Part shown: in pieces, positions 36,482-44,585 of the stretch
Position numbering within the stretch: the stretch's first letter is position 1
Layout of the letters: every line of letters starts with the position of its first letter
DNA from: an uncultured Acidobacteriota bacterium
GTDB taxonomy: Bacteria; Acidobacteriota; Terriglobia; Terriglobales; Acidobacteriaceae
NCBI GenBank assembly: GCA_903832055.1
Contig: CAILAC010000016.1
Coordinates: 62,001-126,000 of the forward strand
Direction: 5' to 3'
DNA length: 64,000 bases
The notes under the pieces: generated by a model
What the model saw: only the letters and a program-made list of their open reading frames with translations
Database searches by the model: none
What the model was told of the DNA's origin: nothing
Program-made: the position numbers and the translations under genes

Positions 36482-37147
36482 CTAGCCTCGCCCCGCAACC
36501 TTCGCGTCCGCACCGCGCAGATAGTACCCATCGAGCGCCGCCACATCCGCGAACCGCCCCGCCCGCCAGTCGCTGACCCCATACCTCAGCGCATCGGCAG
36601 CCGTCGGCGCGGCCAACTGCACCACATCCGGCTCACCTACGAGCTCGTCAATCCACTGCGCTACCGCTGCCTCGCAAACAGCCACCCGCCCCGCGAATCC
36701 ACCCATCGCATTCACCTCGCCAGCCGTCATCAGCACCTCCCGGGCCGCCTCGCCAGCCTGATAGAAACCGCAAAACACCTGCCCCCGGTGCGCGTCCAAA
36801 ATTGAGCACCGCGCCTCCCCTTTTTCCGCCAGCAGCGCCAGCCGACTCACCGCCACCACCGGCAATCCCGCAGCCTCAGCCAGCGCCTTCACCGCCGCCA
36901 CGCCAATTCGAATCCCCGTAAACGTCCCCGGCCCCGACACCACCACAATCCCGGCCAGGTCGCCAACCGCCACCCCAGCCCCAGCCAGCAGCTCGGCGAT
37001 TCCCGACACCAGCCCCACAGAGAGCGCCCCGCCCGCAATCCGGCTCTCGCCAAGCAGCTCAACCTCAGCCTCCACCACCCGCCCCAGCGCCACCGAACCC
37101 TCAACACCGCAGCTATCCACCGCCAGCAACAAACCGCCCTCCCTCAT
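36482..37147 (-). CDS. tsaB: tRNA threonylcarbamoyladenosine biosynthesis protein TsaB
   Basis: 221 residues. Partner of TsaD in making t6A37 on ANN-decoding tRNAs. ASKHA-type features: LLLAVDSCGVEGSVALG at the N-terminus and IVVVSGPGTFTGIRIGVAAVKALAEAAGLPVVAVSRL, the TsaB signature. The C-terminal half is shorter and less conserved, as usual. Its ATG overlaps the stop of the MeaB-epimerase fusion by four bases (ATGA), and rimI follows 2 bp later, so the three genes form one operon. Confidence 0.93.
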   Translation of the reverse strand: MREGGLLLAVDSCGVEGSVALGRVVEAEVELLGESRIAGGALSVGLVSGIAELLAGAGVAVGDLAGIVVVSGPGTFTGIRIGVAAVKALAEAAGLPVVAVSRLALLAEKGEARCSILDAHRGQVFCGFYQAGEAAREVLMTAGEVNAMGGFAGRVAVCEAAVAQWIDELVGEPDVVQLAAPTAADALRYGVSDWRAGRFADVAALDGYYLRGADAKVAGRG

Positions 37148-38397
37148 CGCTTCGCCTCCACCAGCTCCAAAAGCACCCCGCCCGCGCTCGACGGATGCAC
37201 AAACACATACCGGTGCCCGCCCGCCCCCACCTGAATCGTCTCCGAAACCAGCCTTACGCCCAACTCCCGCAGCCGTTCCACAGCCGCCTCCAGATCTGGC
37301 ACCTGCAGCGCCACATGGTGTAGCCCCTCGCCCCGCTTCTCAATAAACCGCGCCACCGCCGACTCCGCCTCCGTCGCTTCCAGCAGCTCAATCCTGCTGT
37401 CGCCGAGCGCCAGCATTGCCACCCGCACCCGCTCCTGCGCTACTTCCTCCACATCACCAACCACCACCCCCAGCGCCTCATACAGCCTCCGTGACTCCGC
37501 AATCGACCGCACCGCAATCCCCAAATGATCCAAAACGGCAGAATCCAGGGCTTTCAACGTAGGCCGGGGATTCATCCCCGGCATTATCGGCTCAGCTCGC
37601 ATCTGAGCTTTATCCCCTGAGGTAAGTCTTTGCCGCAGTCCGTCCAACACCCCCAACAGCTCTGCCACCCCAAGCCCCGTTGTCGCCACCGTCTTCACCA
37701 CCGGCACAGTCTTTCCCGAGAGCCCCACCACCTCCTGAATCTCCCCCTCCAGCCTCTCCACTCCGGGCGCATCTGCCTTGTTCAGAACAAAAACATCTGC
37801 AATCTCCAGTACCCCCGCCTTCAGCCCCTGAATCGAATCCCCCATCCCCGGTACCAGCACCACCGCCACCATATCCGCCAGCCCGACCACCTCAATCTCG
37901 CCCTGCCCCACCCCCGTCGTCTCAATCAGCAGCACATCAAATCCCGCTGCCTCCATCACCGTCAACACATCCTCCGTCGTCGCCGCCAGCCCACCCAGAT
38001 GCCCCCGCGTCGCCATCGAACGGAAGTACACCCCGGCATCCTCGCCAGCCAGCCGTATCCGGTCCCCCAAAATCGCTCCGCCCGTAAACGCACTCGAAGG
38101 ATCCACCGCCAAAATCCCCACCCGGCGTCCCTGCCCGCGCAATTCTCGTGCCAGCCCATCCACCAGCGTGCTCTTCCCTGCTCCCGGCGGCCCGGTAATC
38201 CCCACCCGCAGCGGGCGCTTCATTTCCTTCAATACCTCCCGGCACAGCCCCAGCAAACCCGCCGCCTCAGCCGCCCCATCCTCCACCAGCGAAACCGCAC
38301 GTGCTAAAGCGCGCACGTCCCCGCCACGCAGCCCCGCAAATAGCCGCGCCGCATGGCCATTTGCCCCAAATTCACGCTCTGACCGGTTCTCACTCAT
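37144..38397 (-). CDS. MeaB-type GTPase fused to methylmalonyl-CoA epimerase
   Basis: 417 residues. Residues 1-257 are a MeaB/ArgK-family GTPase, the chaperone of B12-dependent methylmalonyl-CoA mutase: Walker A TGPPGAGKST (68-77), AVDPSSAFTGGAILGDRIRL, ETTGVGQGE, NKAD (206-209). Residues 288-417 are a complete glyoxalase-fold methylmalonyl-CoA epimerase with the metal residues in DHLGIAV (H291), HHVALQV (H361) and LLELV (E411). The linker (258-285) is encoded by hairpin-rich DNA. MeaB proteins usually continue to about 320-330 residues with a C-terminal helical dimerisation arm; that arm is not recognisable here. The mutase gene is not in the window. First gene of the meaB/mce-tsaB-rimI operon. 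Confidence 0.9.
   Translation of the reverse strand: MSENRSEREFGANGHAARLFAGLRGGDVRALARAVSLVEDGAAEAAGLLGLCREVLKEMKRPLRVGITGPPGAGKSTLVDGLARELRGQGRRVGILAVDPSSAFTGGAILGDRIRLAGEDAGVYFRSMATRGHLGGLAATTEDVLTVMEAAGFDVLLIETTGVGQGEIEVVGLADMVAVVLVPGMGDSIQGLKAGVLEIADVFVLNKADAPGVERLEGEIQEVVGLSGKTVPVVKTVATTGLGVAELLGVLDGLRQRLTSGDKAQMRAEPIMPGMNPRPTLKALDSAVLDHLGIAVRSIAESRRLYEALGVVVGDVEEVAQERVRVAMLALGDSRIELLEATEAESAVARFIEKRGEGLHHVALQVPDLEAAVERLRELGVRLVSETIQVGAGGHRYVFVHPSSAGGVLLELVEAKR
37563..37608 (-). repeat. Intragenic double inverted repeat encoding the fusion linker
   Basis: A 20-bp perfect palindrome-like hairpin, GCCGGGGAT / ATCCCCGGC (37563-37571 and 37574-37582, spacer TC), is followed by GCTCAG / CTGAGC (37590-37595 and 37603-37608). 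Both fall in the linker of the MeaB-epimerase fusion (residues about 264-279). Sequences of the form CCGGGGATGAATCCCCGG are, from memory, common dispersed repeats in Acidobacteriota; I cannot verify copies here. Confidence 0.7.
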
Positions 38398-38477
38398 CGC
38401 TTCACAACCCGCACGTCCTCTTCTTCCGCTAATCTTGTAAGCAGCATCCTCATTCCCCAGCGCAACGAGGCTCCCTT

Positions 38478-40067
38478 TTGGCGGCGGCTACCTTAACATT
38501 CCACGATACATGGCGGCCCAAAGCCAACCCCTGGGTCATCGCCATCACCGTCACCCTCGCCACCTTCATGGAGGCGCTCGACACTTCCATTGTCAATGTC
38601 GCCATGGGCCACGTCGCCGGCACCCTCTCCGCCAGCCGCGACGAAGCAACCTGGGTCCTCACCAGCTACCTCGTCGCGAACGCCGTCGTCCTCCCCATCA
38701 GCGGCTGGATCGCCAATCGCATCGGCCGTAAACGCTTCTACATGTCCTGCGTCTTCCTCTTCACCCTTGCCTCATTGCTCTGCGGCATCGCCCCCTCGCT
38801 CGGCATGCTCGTCTTCTTCCGCGTCCTTCAGGGAGCAGCCGGCGGCGGCCTCCAGCCCTCAGAACAGGCCATCCTCGCCGACACCTTCCCTCCCGAAAAG
38901 CGCTCTATGGCCTTTGCCGTCTACGGCATGGCCGTCGTCATGGCCCCCGCCCTCGGACCCACCGTCGGCGGCTGGATCGTCGATAACGCATCCTGGCGAT
39001 GGCTCTTCTTCTTGAATATTCCCGTCGGCATCCTCTCCCTCATCCTCACGCAGCGGCTCGTTGAAGATCCCCCATACCTCGCCGAACGACGCAAAAAGAA
39101 GGAAGGCATCGACTACTGGGGCCTCGGCCTCCTCATCGTCTTCATCGGAGCACTCCAGATGCTCCTCGACAAGGGCCAGGAAGACGACTGGTTCAGCTCC
39201 AACTTCATCGTCACCGCCGCTGTCGTCGGCCTCATTGCCTTCGCCTTCTTCCTCTATCGCGAATTGAACGTCGAACACCCCATCGTCGACCTCCGCCTCT
39301 TCAAACGACGCAACATCGCCATGACCCAGATCGTCATGTTCATGGTCGGCGCCAGCCTCTACTCCAGCACCGTCCTCATTCCCCAATACCTACAAGAGGT
39401 CATGGGCTACAGCGCCCGCCAGGCCGGCATGGCCGTGTCAACCGGGGGACTCGTGCTCATGTTCCTCTTCCCCGTCGCCGGCATGCTCGCGCCCAAATTT
39501 GACCCGCGCAAACTGGTCGCCATCGGCTTCTGCATCACGACTTATGGCTTGTTAAGAATGACCAACATCAACCAGCAGATCAACTTTGGCCTGGCCGTAA
39601 GCTGGCGCGCCGTCATCGCCATCGGCCTGCCCTTCCTCTTCATCCCCATCAACACCCTCTGCTATGCGGGAGTGCCTCAGGAAAAGAACAACGAAGTCTC
39701 CGGCCTCACCGCCCTCAGCCGCAACGTCGGCGGCTCGGTAGGCATCAGCTTCGTCACGACCTTACTCTCGCGCCTCTCACAGCGCCACCAGGCCATGCTC
39801 ATCAGCCACGCCGTCACCGGCAACACCGCATTCGACCGCATCCGCGCCGCCCTCGCCGCCGCCTGGACAAGACAGGGCTGGTCCGGCCCAGACTCCACTC
39901 TCCACGCCGGCGCCCAAATCTACGGCATGCTCCAATCCCAGGCAAGAACTCTGGCCTACGTAGACGTAATCTGGATATTAGTAGCCCTCACCGGCCTGCT
40001 AATCCCCCTACCCTTTCTGATGAACCGCCCCAAAAAAGGCACCCGCTCCGCCGAACCGGTCCACTAA
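38478..40067 (+). CDS. DHA2 (EmrB-type) drug:H+ antiporter, MFS
   Basis: 529 residues with about 14 transmembrane helices. EmrB-type features: MEALDTSIVNVAMGHVAGTLSAS (motif D1), WVLTSYLVANAVVLPISGWIANRIGRKRFYM (motif A), FFRVLQGAAGGGLQPSEQAIL, and MAPALGPTVGGWI (motif C of antiporters). It probably exports hydrophobic or amphiphilic compounds at the inner membrane. TTG 38478 is used: CGAGG lies at the right distance and translation opens directly into the conserved start. It is divergent from the meaB fusion gene (80 bp). No HlyD-type adaptor is adjacent, which is unusual for EmrB partners. Confidence 0.9.
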   Translation: MAAATLTFHDTWRPKANPWVIAITVTLATFMEALDTSIVNVAMGHVAGTLSASRDEATWVLTSYLVANAVVLPISGWIANRIGRKRFYMSCVFLFTLASLLCGIAPSLGMLVFFRVLQGAAGGGLQPSEQAILADTFPPEKRSMAFAVYGMAVVMAPALGPTVGGWIVDNASWRWLFFLNIPVGILSLILTQRLVEDPPYLAERRKKKEGIDYWGLGLLIVFIGALQMLLDKGQEDDWFSSNFIVTAAVVGLIAFAFFLYRELNVEHPIVDLRLFKRRNIAMTQIVMFMVGASLYSSTVLIPQYLQEVMGYSARQAGMAVSTGGLVLMFLFPVAGMLAPKFDPRKLVAIGFCITTYGLLRMTNINQQINFGLAVSWRAVIAIGLPFLFIPINTLCYAGVPQEKNNEVSGLTALSRNVGGSVGISFVTTLLSRLSQRHQAMLISHAVTGNTAFDRIRAALAAAWTRQGWSGPDSTLHAGAQIYGMLQSQARTLAYVDVIWILVALTGLLIPLPFLMNRPKKGTRSAEPVH

Positions 40068-40088
40068 AGGATTCTTTTCGAATTGCCG

Positions 40089-40938
40089 CTAGTAGCCCCC
40101 AGGGACATTCCGACTGAAGTAGCGAACTAATCGATCGAAACTGGCGAGTTCAATTTCGCGCTTTAACTCTGTGCTCCACTGACTCCAGATGCGTTGGGCC
40201 CAGCGTATTGTCGTCCCTTCATCGATCAGAAATGTCTCGGTTAGGTATCGCGGGTTGTTCACGAATAACTCTCTGCCACTCCCTAACACTGCGGTGAGAC
40301 AGGACGCCGGGCTTAACAAGATTCGGATTCTCTTCCGCTTTTTGGCGAGTTGAACGCCCCACAAAAAACTCTTGAAATTCTTCCGCCAATTTCTTAGTGG
40401 GAACCCTTCCATTCGAATCAGCCAGTTCACACATAGTCTTCACGAGCAGCATCTTGTAGCACAGCGTCATGGACTGTTTTTCAATCTCATATAGTATTTG
40501 GTAGGTTCCCTCTGAAAGCACTCCGGGGGTCGTCTCAATCTCGATATCAGGCGGGTTTGGATTGAGGGAATGAGTTAAACAACTGGCAACTCTTCTCTCA
40601 AACTCATGTTCTCCATATTCCTTGCACTCATACCCGTGCTCGTCGAGAAACTCTTTGTGCTGGGGTACAATCCGATTCGCAATAAACATCAGTCGCAAAT
40701 GTATGCTCGGGTATTTTGCCCTGTAGTCGAAATAGTAGTAAAAATGCCTTTGAAGATGTTCTTCGTCTAACCTGCCACGCTGGATTTCGACCAACAAATG
40801 TCGTGATAGCGAATCGCTGAAAAGGATGTCGGGCCGACGACCATTAATGACAACTTGCCGACGGATGAGGGAAAGTCCGGGCTCGATGAATAGGTCTGGA
40901 CATCGGGCGACCGCTTCCTCCATTTGAGCTTCAAGCAT
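40089..40938 (-). pseudogene. NucS/DUF91-like nuclease gene, apparently frameshifted
   Basis: One frame runs from ATG 40938 to a stop at 40219 (239 residues); a second runs on to 40089. The N-terminal 110 residues look like a PD-(D/E)xK nuclease of the NucS/DUF91 type: RRQVVINGRRPDILFSD, SRHLLVEIQRGRLDEEHLQRHFYYYFDYRAKYP, with RPD and EIQ as the metal-site candidates. The second frame supplies a convincing C-terminus (NNPRYLTETFLIDEG, WAQRIWSQWSTELKREIELASF). Dropping one base near 40272 (after RVIR) joins the two into about 282 residues, consistent with a 1-bp insertion. Base composition is visibly lower in GC than the neighbours, suggesting acquisition. A sequencing error or a naturally short protein remains possible. 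Confidence 0.55.
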
Positions 40939-41054
40939 AGCTCGAAATTAAGACTCGAAGGGTTGTATGTCAACTGACTTGTCCAGGGTGGCCCATCCTA
41001 GACGTGCATTCTGCGTCAACGAAGCGTGATTCACCCCTCGCAAGAGCAGCAAAC

Positions 41055-41543
41055 TCACTCAATCACAGGCGCTTCTGTCTGCCCATGCAGCAAAGCAATG
41101 CCAAAAGCACCCCAACAAAGCACCGACGGCAAAAGCGTCAGGATGACTGAAAACTGCAGTCCCAGACGAAAAGCCCTCACCCCAAAGGCCGCTGCTCTCT
41201 CCGCCGTCGTCGCTCTTCTCAGCAGCAACTCACAAATCCATCCGCCCGTATAAAACACATTGGCCAGAATTCCATAAAAGAAAATACCGAAGACCCCAAG
41301 CAATGGGCCGTCAGGCAATCCGATCGCCTCACCCACTATCGGCTCAGATGTAAACGCGCAGATGAGGCAGAGAATACAGGTAAGAATGCCAGCCAATCCC
41401 ACCACATAGTTGAAGAAGAAACGGCGGCTCTCCCACCATAAAATCACTTCAACATCGCCAGCACACGGCAAGTCCCGCTTGAACTTCTCGCCGTCAAACC
41501 ATGACTTGATCAATCCAAACAAGATGCCCGCCCTCGACATCAT
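41055..41543 (-). CDS. Small integral membrane protein of unknown function
   Basis: About 162 residues from ATG 41543 (a second ATG follows directly at 41540). Not a family I recognise. Three to four hydrophobic segments are visible: FFFNYVVGLAGILTCILCLICAF, GPLLGVFGIFFYGILANVFYTGGWI, and FRLGLQFSVILTLLPSVLCWGAFGIALL. A charged loop (ELLLRRATTAERAAAFGVR) separates the last two. It sits downstream of the NHL-repeat gene on the same strand, 10 bp after its stop, so the two may be cotranscribed. Confidence 0.65.
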   Translation of the reverse strand: MMSRAGILFGLIKSWFDGEKFKRDLPCAGDVEVILWWESRRFFFNYVVGLAGILTCILCLICAFTSEPIVGEAIGLPDGPLLGVFGIFFYGILANVFYTGGWICELLLRRATTAERAAAFGVRAFRLGLQFSVILTLLPSVLCWGAFGIALLHGQTEAPVIE

Positions 41544-41553
41544 TATCAACTAG

Positions 41554-44274
41554 CTAACATTCCAACTTCATAGTAAGTGGGTGCCCCAGGTCCCGCCTCC
41601 GGGACCTGGGCCAGATTCGTGCGCAGCACGATGAACTCCCGCCGCCGTTCGCCAGCACCTGCGCCGTCAACGGCACCTGCGTCTGCGCCCCCGAACCCTC
41701 AGTCAGCGTAAATGTAGCCGTCTCAGTTCCGTCTGCCACCACTGGAATCACCGTGAACTGAATCGTGCAGCTTGCACCCCCGGCAATCGTACCCGAACAT
41801 GTATTTGCGGTGATGGTAAAGTCTGTTGCGCCCGTCAGGCTCTGCCCCCGGATCGCCACCGGCAATCCAGTCGCATTGGTGAACGTCACCGTCATCGCCG
41901 GATTGTCGCCGACCACCAGTTGCCCATAATCCACAATCGGAGGATTCGGCACAAGGGCAGCCGGCAAACCGGCCACCGTGCCCGTCCCCGCGAGGCCAAT
42001 CGTGAGCGTCGGCTGCCCCGTAATCGGAAGACTGATCGCCCCCGAAACCGGCCCCGCTACCGTCGGCGCAAAAGCCGCATAGAACCTGCAACTGGCACCG
42101 TTGCTCAGCGATGCTCCGCAGGTCGTCTGCACTTTGAATCCCGCAGGATAAGTCGGCACTCCAAGCGCCGCCGTTGCCCCCGAGTTGTTCGTCAGAGTCA
42201 CCACCTGGTTGGCGCTGACCGTGTTAACCAACTCATCGGCAAACAGCACACTCTCCGGCGACACGGTAAATCCAGCCCCACCGGCCGTTCCCGTCCCCGC
42301 CAGCGCGACGGTCTGCGTCGCTCCCCTGGCTACCGCGTCATCCGAGATCGTCAGCATACCCATCCTCGCCCCGGCCACTGTCGGCTTGAACACAACGGAT
42401 ATCGTGCATCCATTGCCTGGCGACAAACCCAGGCCACAGTTGTTGCTCTGGCTGAAGTCGCCCGTCGCAGTAATTGACTTGATCGTCAGCGGACCACTTC
42501 CCGTGTTGGTCAGCGTTGCCACCTGTGCCGCGCTGCTGGTCTGCGTCGTCTGCGCGTCAAACGTCAGCGATCCAGGCACCACGATCGCCGTCGGCGCTGT
42601 CCCGGCACCCGTAAGGGTCGCCCTCACAACCGCGGTCGCCCCCGTCGTCGTCACCACCAGGCTCTCAACATGCGGCCCAGTTGTACGCGGATCAAACTTT
42701 ACGCTGATGGTGCACGAGGCACCGCCCACGAGCGAAGCTCCGCATGTCTTTGAAACCAGAAAATCCGGACCAGCTGCAATCGAGGCAATCCCCAGTGCAG
42801 TCGACCCCAGATTGGTCAGCGTCAAGGTCTGCGCCGCGCTCGGTTCACCCACATTCTGGCTGGCAAAGGTGAGTGACGGAGCCGAAAGCATCCCATCCGC
42901 CGGCGTCGGAGAGGGCGAGGAAACGGCGTAAACCGCCGTCGGCTGGATCACCGCGCCACCCAATCCCGAGGCAAAGTACCCGGTGGCCGCGGCATCTTCA
43001 ACTTCGGCCAACCCTGGTCCAAATCGGCCCGCGACGTAAACCGTCCCGGCGTGGTCCAGGCTGATTGCGTTCAAAGGACTGCTCCACGAACTCAACTTGC
43101 CTCCTGTGCCTGACATATCGTTGACGCTCAGCAGATATGAGTAGGTGCCACCCAGAGCAATGAAGATTTGCCCGGCAGCGTTGACCGCTACGCCCACTGG
43201 CGACACCACCTGGTAGATATAAATGCTGCTCGGCACACCTGTGAGCGAAACCCAGTTGGCCCCTGTCAGATCGTCAAAACGCACCACGCGATTGTTGCCC
43301 GTATCCGCCACATAAATGCGGCCAAGCGAATCGAACGCAATGCTTGAAGGACTATTGAACTGGCTTGCCCCCGTGCCCAGCGTTCCAAACGATGTCCAGT
43401 TTGTCCCGCTCATGTCATCCATGCGCACAATTCGGTTGTTGCCCGAATCCGCAATCCAAATCCTGCCCGCAGCGTCGATGGCTAGTCCTCTGGGCGTATT
43501 GAAGTGGTGCAGGCCCGTACCCAGACCGCCCAGTTGCACCCAGTTCTTCCCGGCAATACTGTCAATCCGCACGATGTGGTTGAGCGAGGAATCCGAGATA
43601 TAGATACGCATGGCCGCATCCTGCGCCAGGCCACCGATATTTTCAAAGTGGCCCGTACCAATCCCGTATGAGCCATAAGATGCCAGGTTGGCGCCCGTAA
43701 TACTGTCCGCGCTCATGATACGGCCATTTGCGCTGTCGCCCACCAACAGCGGGCTATAGGCTGAGGCCCAGCCAAAGCTGCCACTGGTCACCGCTGCGCT
43801 GCCTGCGCCAATTTGCTTTGTGGTCTTGACATATTGTGTCAGGGAACCATTCACAGCCTGGGTTACGCCACCAGCCGTCAAGGTTCCGCTGTAAGCGCCG
43901 TAGAACGAGTACCAATAGGTAACGTGCCCACCACGTCCTCCGCCTGAACCTGAGAAATTCATCGAGCCGGAGCTAAATGTGCCGGTGAAGACGACAGAGT
44001 TATCCGGCGTCGCAATGGTCACCGATCCGCCAGCACAGGTCCAGTTCAGCGCGTAGGTTCCGGCGGTGTACGCGGTGATGGGGCAACTGAACGACGCAGT
44101 CGCGCCCGGCGCAGACATGGGCACATTTTGCACCGTAATTGCCTGACCCTGGGCGACGCCCGTTGAAAAAGTACCTCCGGCGTAGGTGTAGGTGGCATTG
44201 TCGGCCAGGCATTGCAGCGGTGCGGCAAACAAGATAGCCGCAAAAATTGAGAGAAGGGGAGTTCTCAATCGCAT
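41554..44274 (-). CDS. Secreted NHL-repeat and choice-of-anchor D protein
   Basis: 906 residues from ATG 44274, eight bases after AAGGA; ATG 44283 is the alternative. Signal peptide LLSIFAAILFAAPLQCLA. A beta-rich domain follows, then several NHL propeller repeats (about 190-350): FNTPRGLAIDAAGRIWIADSGNNRIVRMDD, FNSPSSIAFDSLGRIYVADTGNNRVVRFDD. Four choice-of-anchor D/HYDIN-like domains complete the protein, each with NxGS..LTI/LGI..I, C-G-x-SL-x-x-G-x-SC-x-I-x-V-x-FxP and a closing LxGxGT. The last 19 residues or so read through hairpin element R5 (WPRSRRRDLGHPL) and do not look native. Probably an extracellular adhesion or scaffold protein. Confidence 0.82.
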   Translation of the reverse strand: MRLRTPLLSIFAAILFAAPLQCLADNATYTYAGGTFSTGVAQGQAITVQNVPMSAPGATASFSCPITAYTAGTYALNWTCAGGSVTIATPDNSVVFTGTFSSGSMNFSGSGGGRGGHVTYWYSFYGAYSGTLTAGGVTQAVNGSLTQYVKTTKQIGAGSAAVTSGSFGWASAYSPLLVGDSANGRIMSADSITGANLASYGSYGIGTGHFENIGGLAQDAAMRIYISDSSLNHIVRIDSIAGKNWVQLGGLGTGLHHFNTPRGLAIDAAGRIWIADSGNNRIVRMDDMSGTNWTSFGTLGTGASQFNSPSSIAFDSLGRIYVADTGNNRVVRFDDLTGANWVSLTGVPSSIYIYQVVSPVGVAVNAAGQIFIALGGTYSYLLSVNDMSGTGGKLSSWSSPLNAISLDHAGTVYVAGRFGPGLAEVEDAAATGYFASGLGGAVIQPTAVYAVSSPSPTPADGMLSAPSLTFASQNVGEPSAAQTLTLTNLGSTALGIASIAAGPDFLVSKTCGASLVGGASCTISVKFDPRTTGPHVESLVVTTTGATAVVRATLTGAGTAPTAIVVPGSLTFDAQTTQTSSAAQVATLTNTGSGPLTIKSITATGDFSQSNNCGLGLSPGNGCTISVVFKPTVAGARMGMLTISDDAVARGATQTVALAGTGTAGGAGFTVSPESVLFADELVNTVSANQVVTLTNNSGATAALGVPTYPAGFKVQTTCGASLSNGASCRFYAAFAPTVAGPVSGAISLPITGQPTLTIGLAGTGTVAGLPAALVPNPPIVDYGQLVVGDNPAMTVTFTNATGLPVAIRGQSLTGATDFTITANTCSGTIAGGASCTIQFTVIPVVADGTETATFTLTEGSGAQTQVPLTAQVLANGGGSSSCCARIWPRSRRRDLGHPLTMKLEC
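41577..41612 (+). repeat. Dispersed hairpin element, copy R5, inside the 3' end of a gene
   Basis: GTGGGTGCC, then a perfect 10-bp stem CCCAGGTCCC / GGGACCTGGG (41585-41594 and 41601-41610) around GCCTCC. It has the layout of R1-R3 with compensatory stem changes, and overlaps the last codons of the NHL gene. Confidence 0.75.
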
Positions 44275-44585
44275 TTCTTTCATCCTTGCTGGATCCAAGT
44301 CGGATCAATCGCGAAAGCTGCCTCCAAGAACAATCTCGGGGCGACTTCGGTTCAATTTCAATGGGAAAGGGCAAGTGAAGGAACGAACTTTTGAGGCGGG
44401 AACGCGGCGATCAATGCGCGCGCGTCTGTATATTCACACCGAAGTTAGCACCACTCAAAGCGAAACGTCAATTCAATTTGGTAATCAGAATTGAACTTTG
44501 AAGTAACTTCCCATTGCGGCACTGATTCAAAAGGGGCTTCGGTCAAATTTCCGCAAGCCCCTTCCAATTCATCTGAATCAGCTCT
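44275..44585. other. Intergenic region between the GH30 and NHL genes
   Basis: 311 bp on the upstream side of the NHL gene and the downstream side of GH30. It contains the GH30 terminator (44531-44563) and must hold the NHL gene promoter. No ORF or RNA gene is evident. Confidence 0.55.
44531..44563 (-). terminator. Terminator of the GH30 gene
   Basis: 9-bp stem AAGGGGCTT / AAGCCCCTT (44531-44539 and 44555-44563), 15-base spacer. On the minus strand the stem is followed by TTTTG, placing a U-tract 23-55 bp after the GH30 stop. Confidence 0.75.

Noticed and set aside
40982-41012. Sequence near 40986 resembling the start of the hairpin element (CAGGGTGGCCCATCC)
   Set aside because: Only the first few bases match; there is no complementary arm, so I did not count it as a copy.
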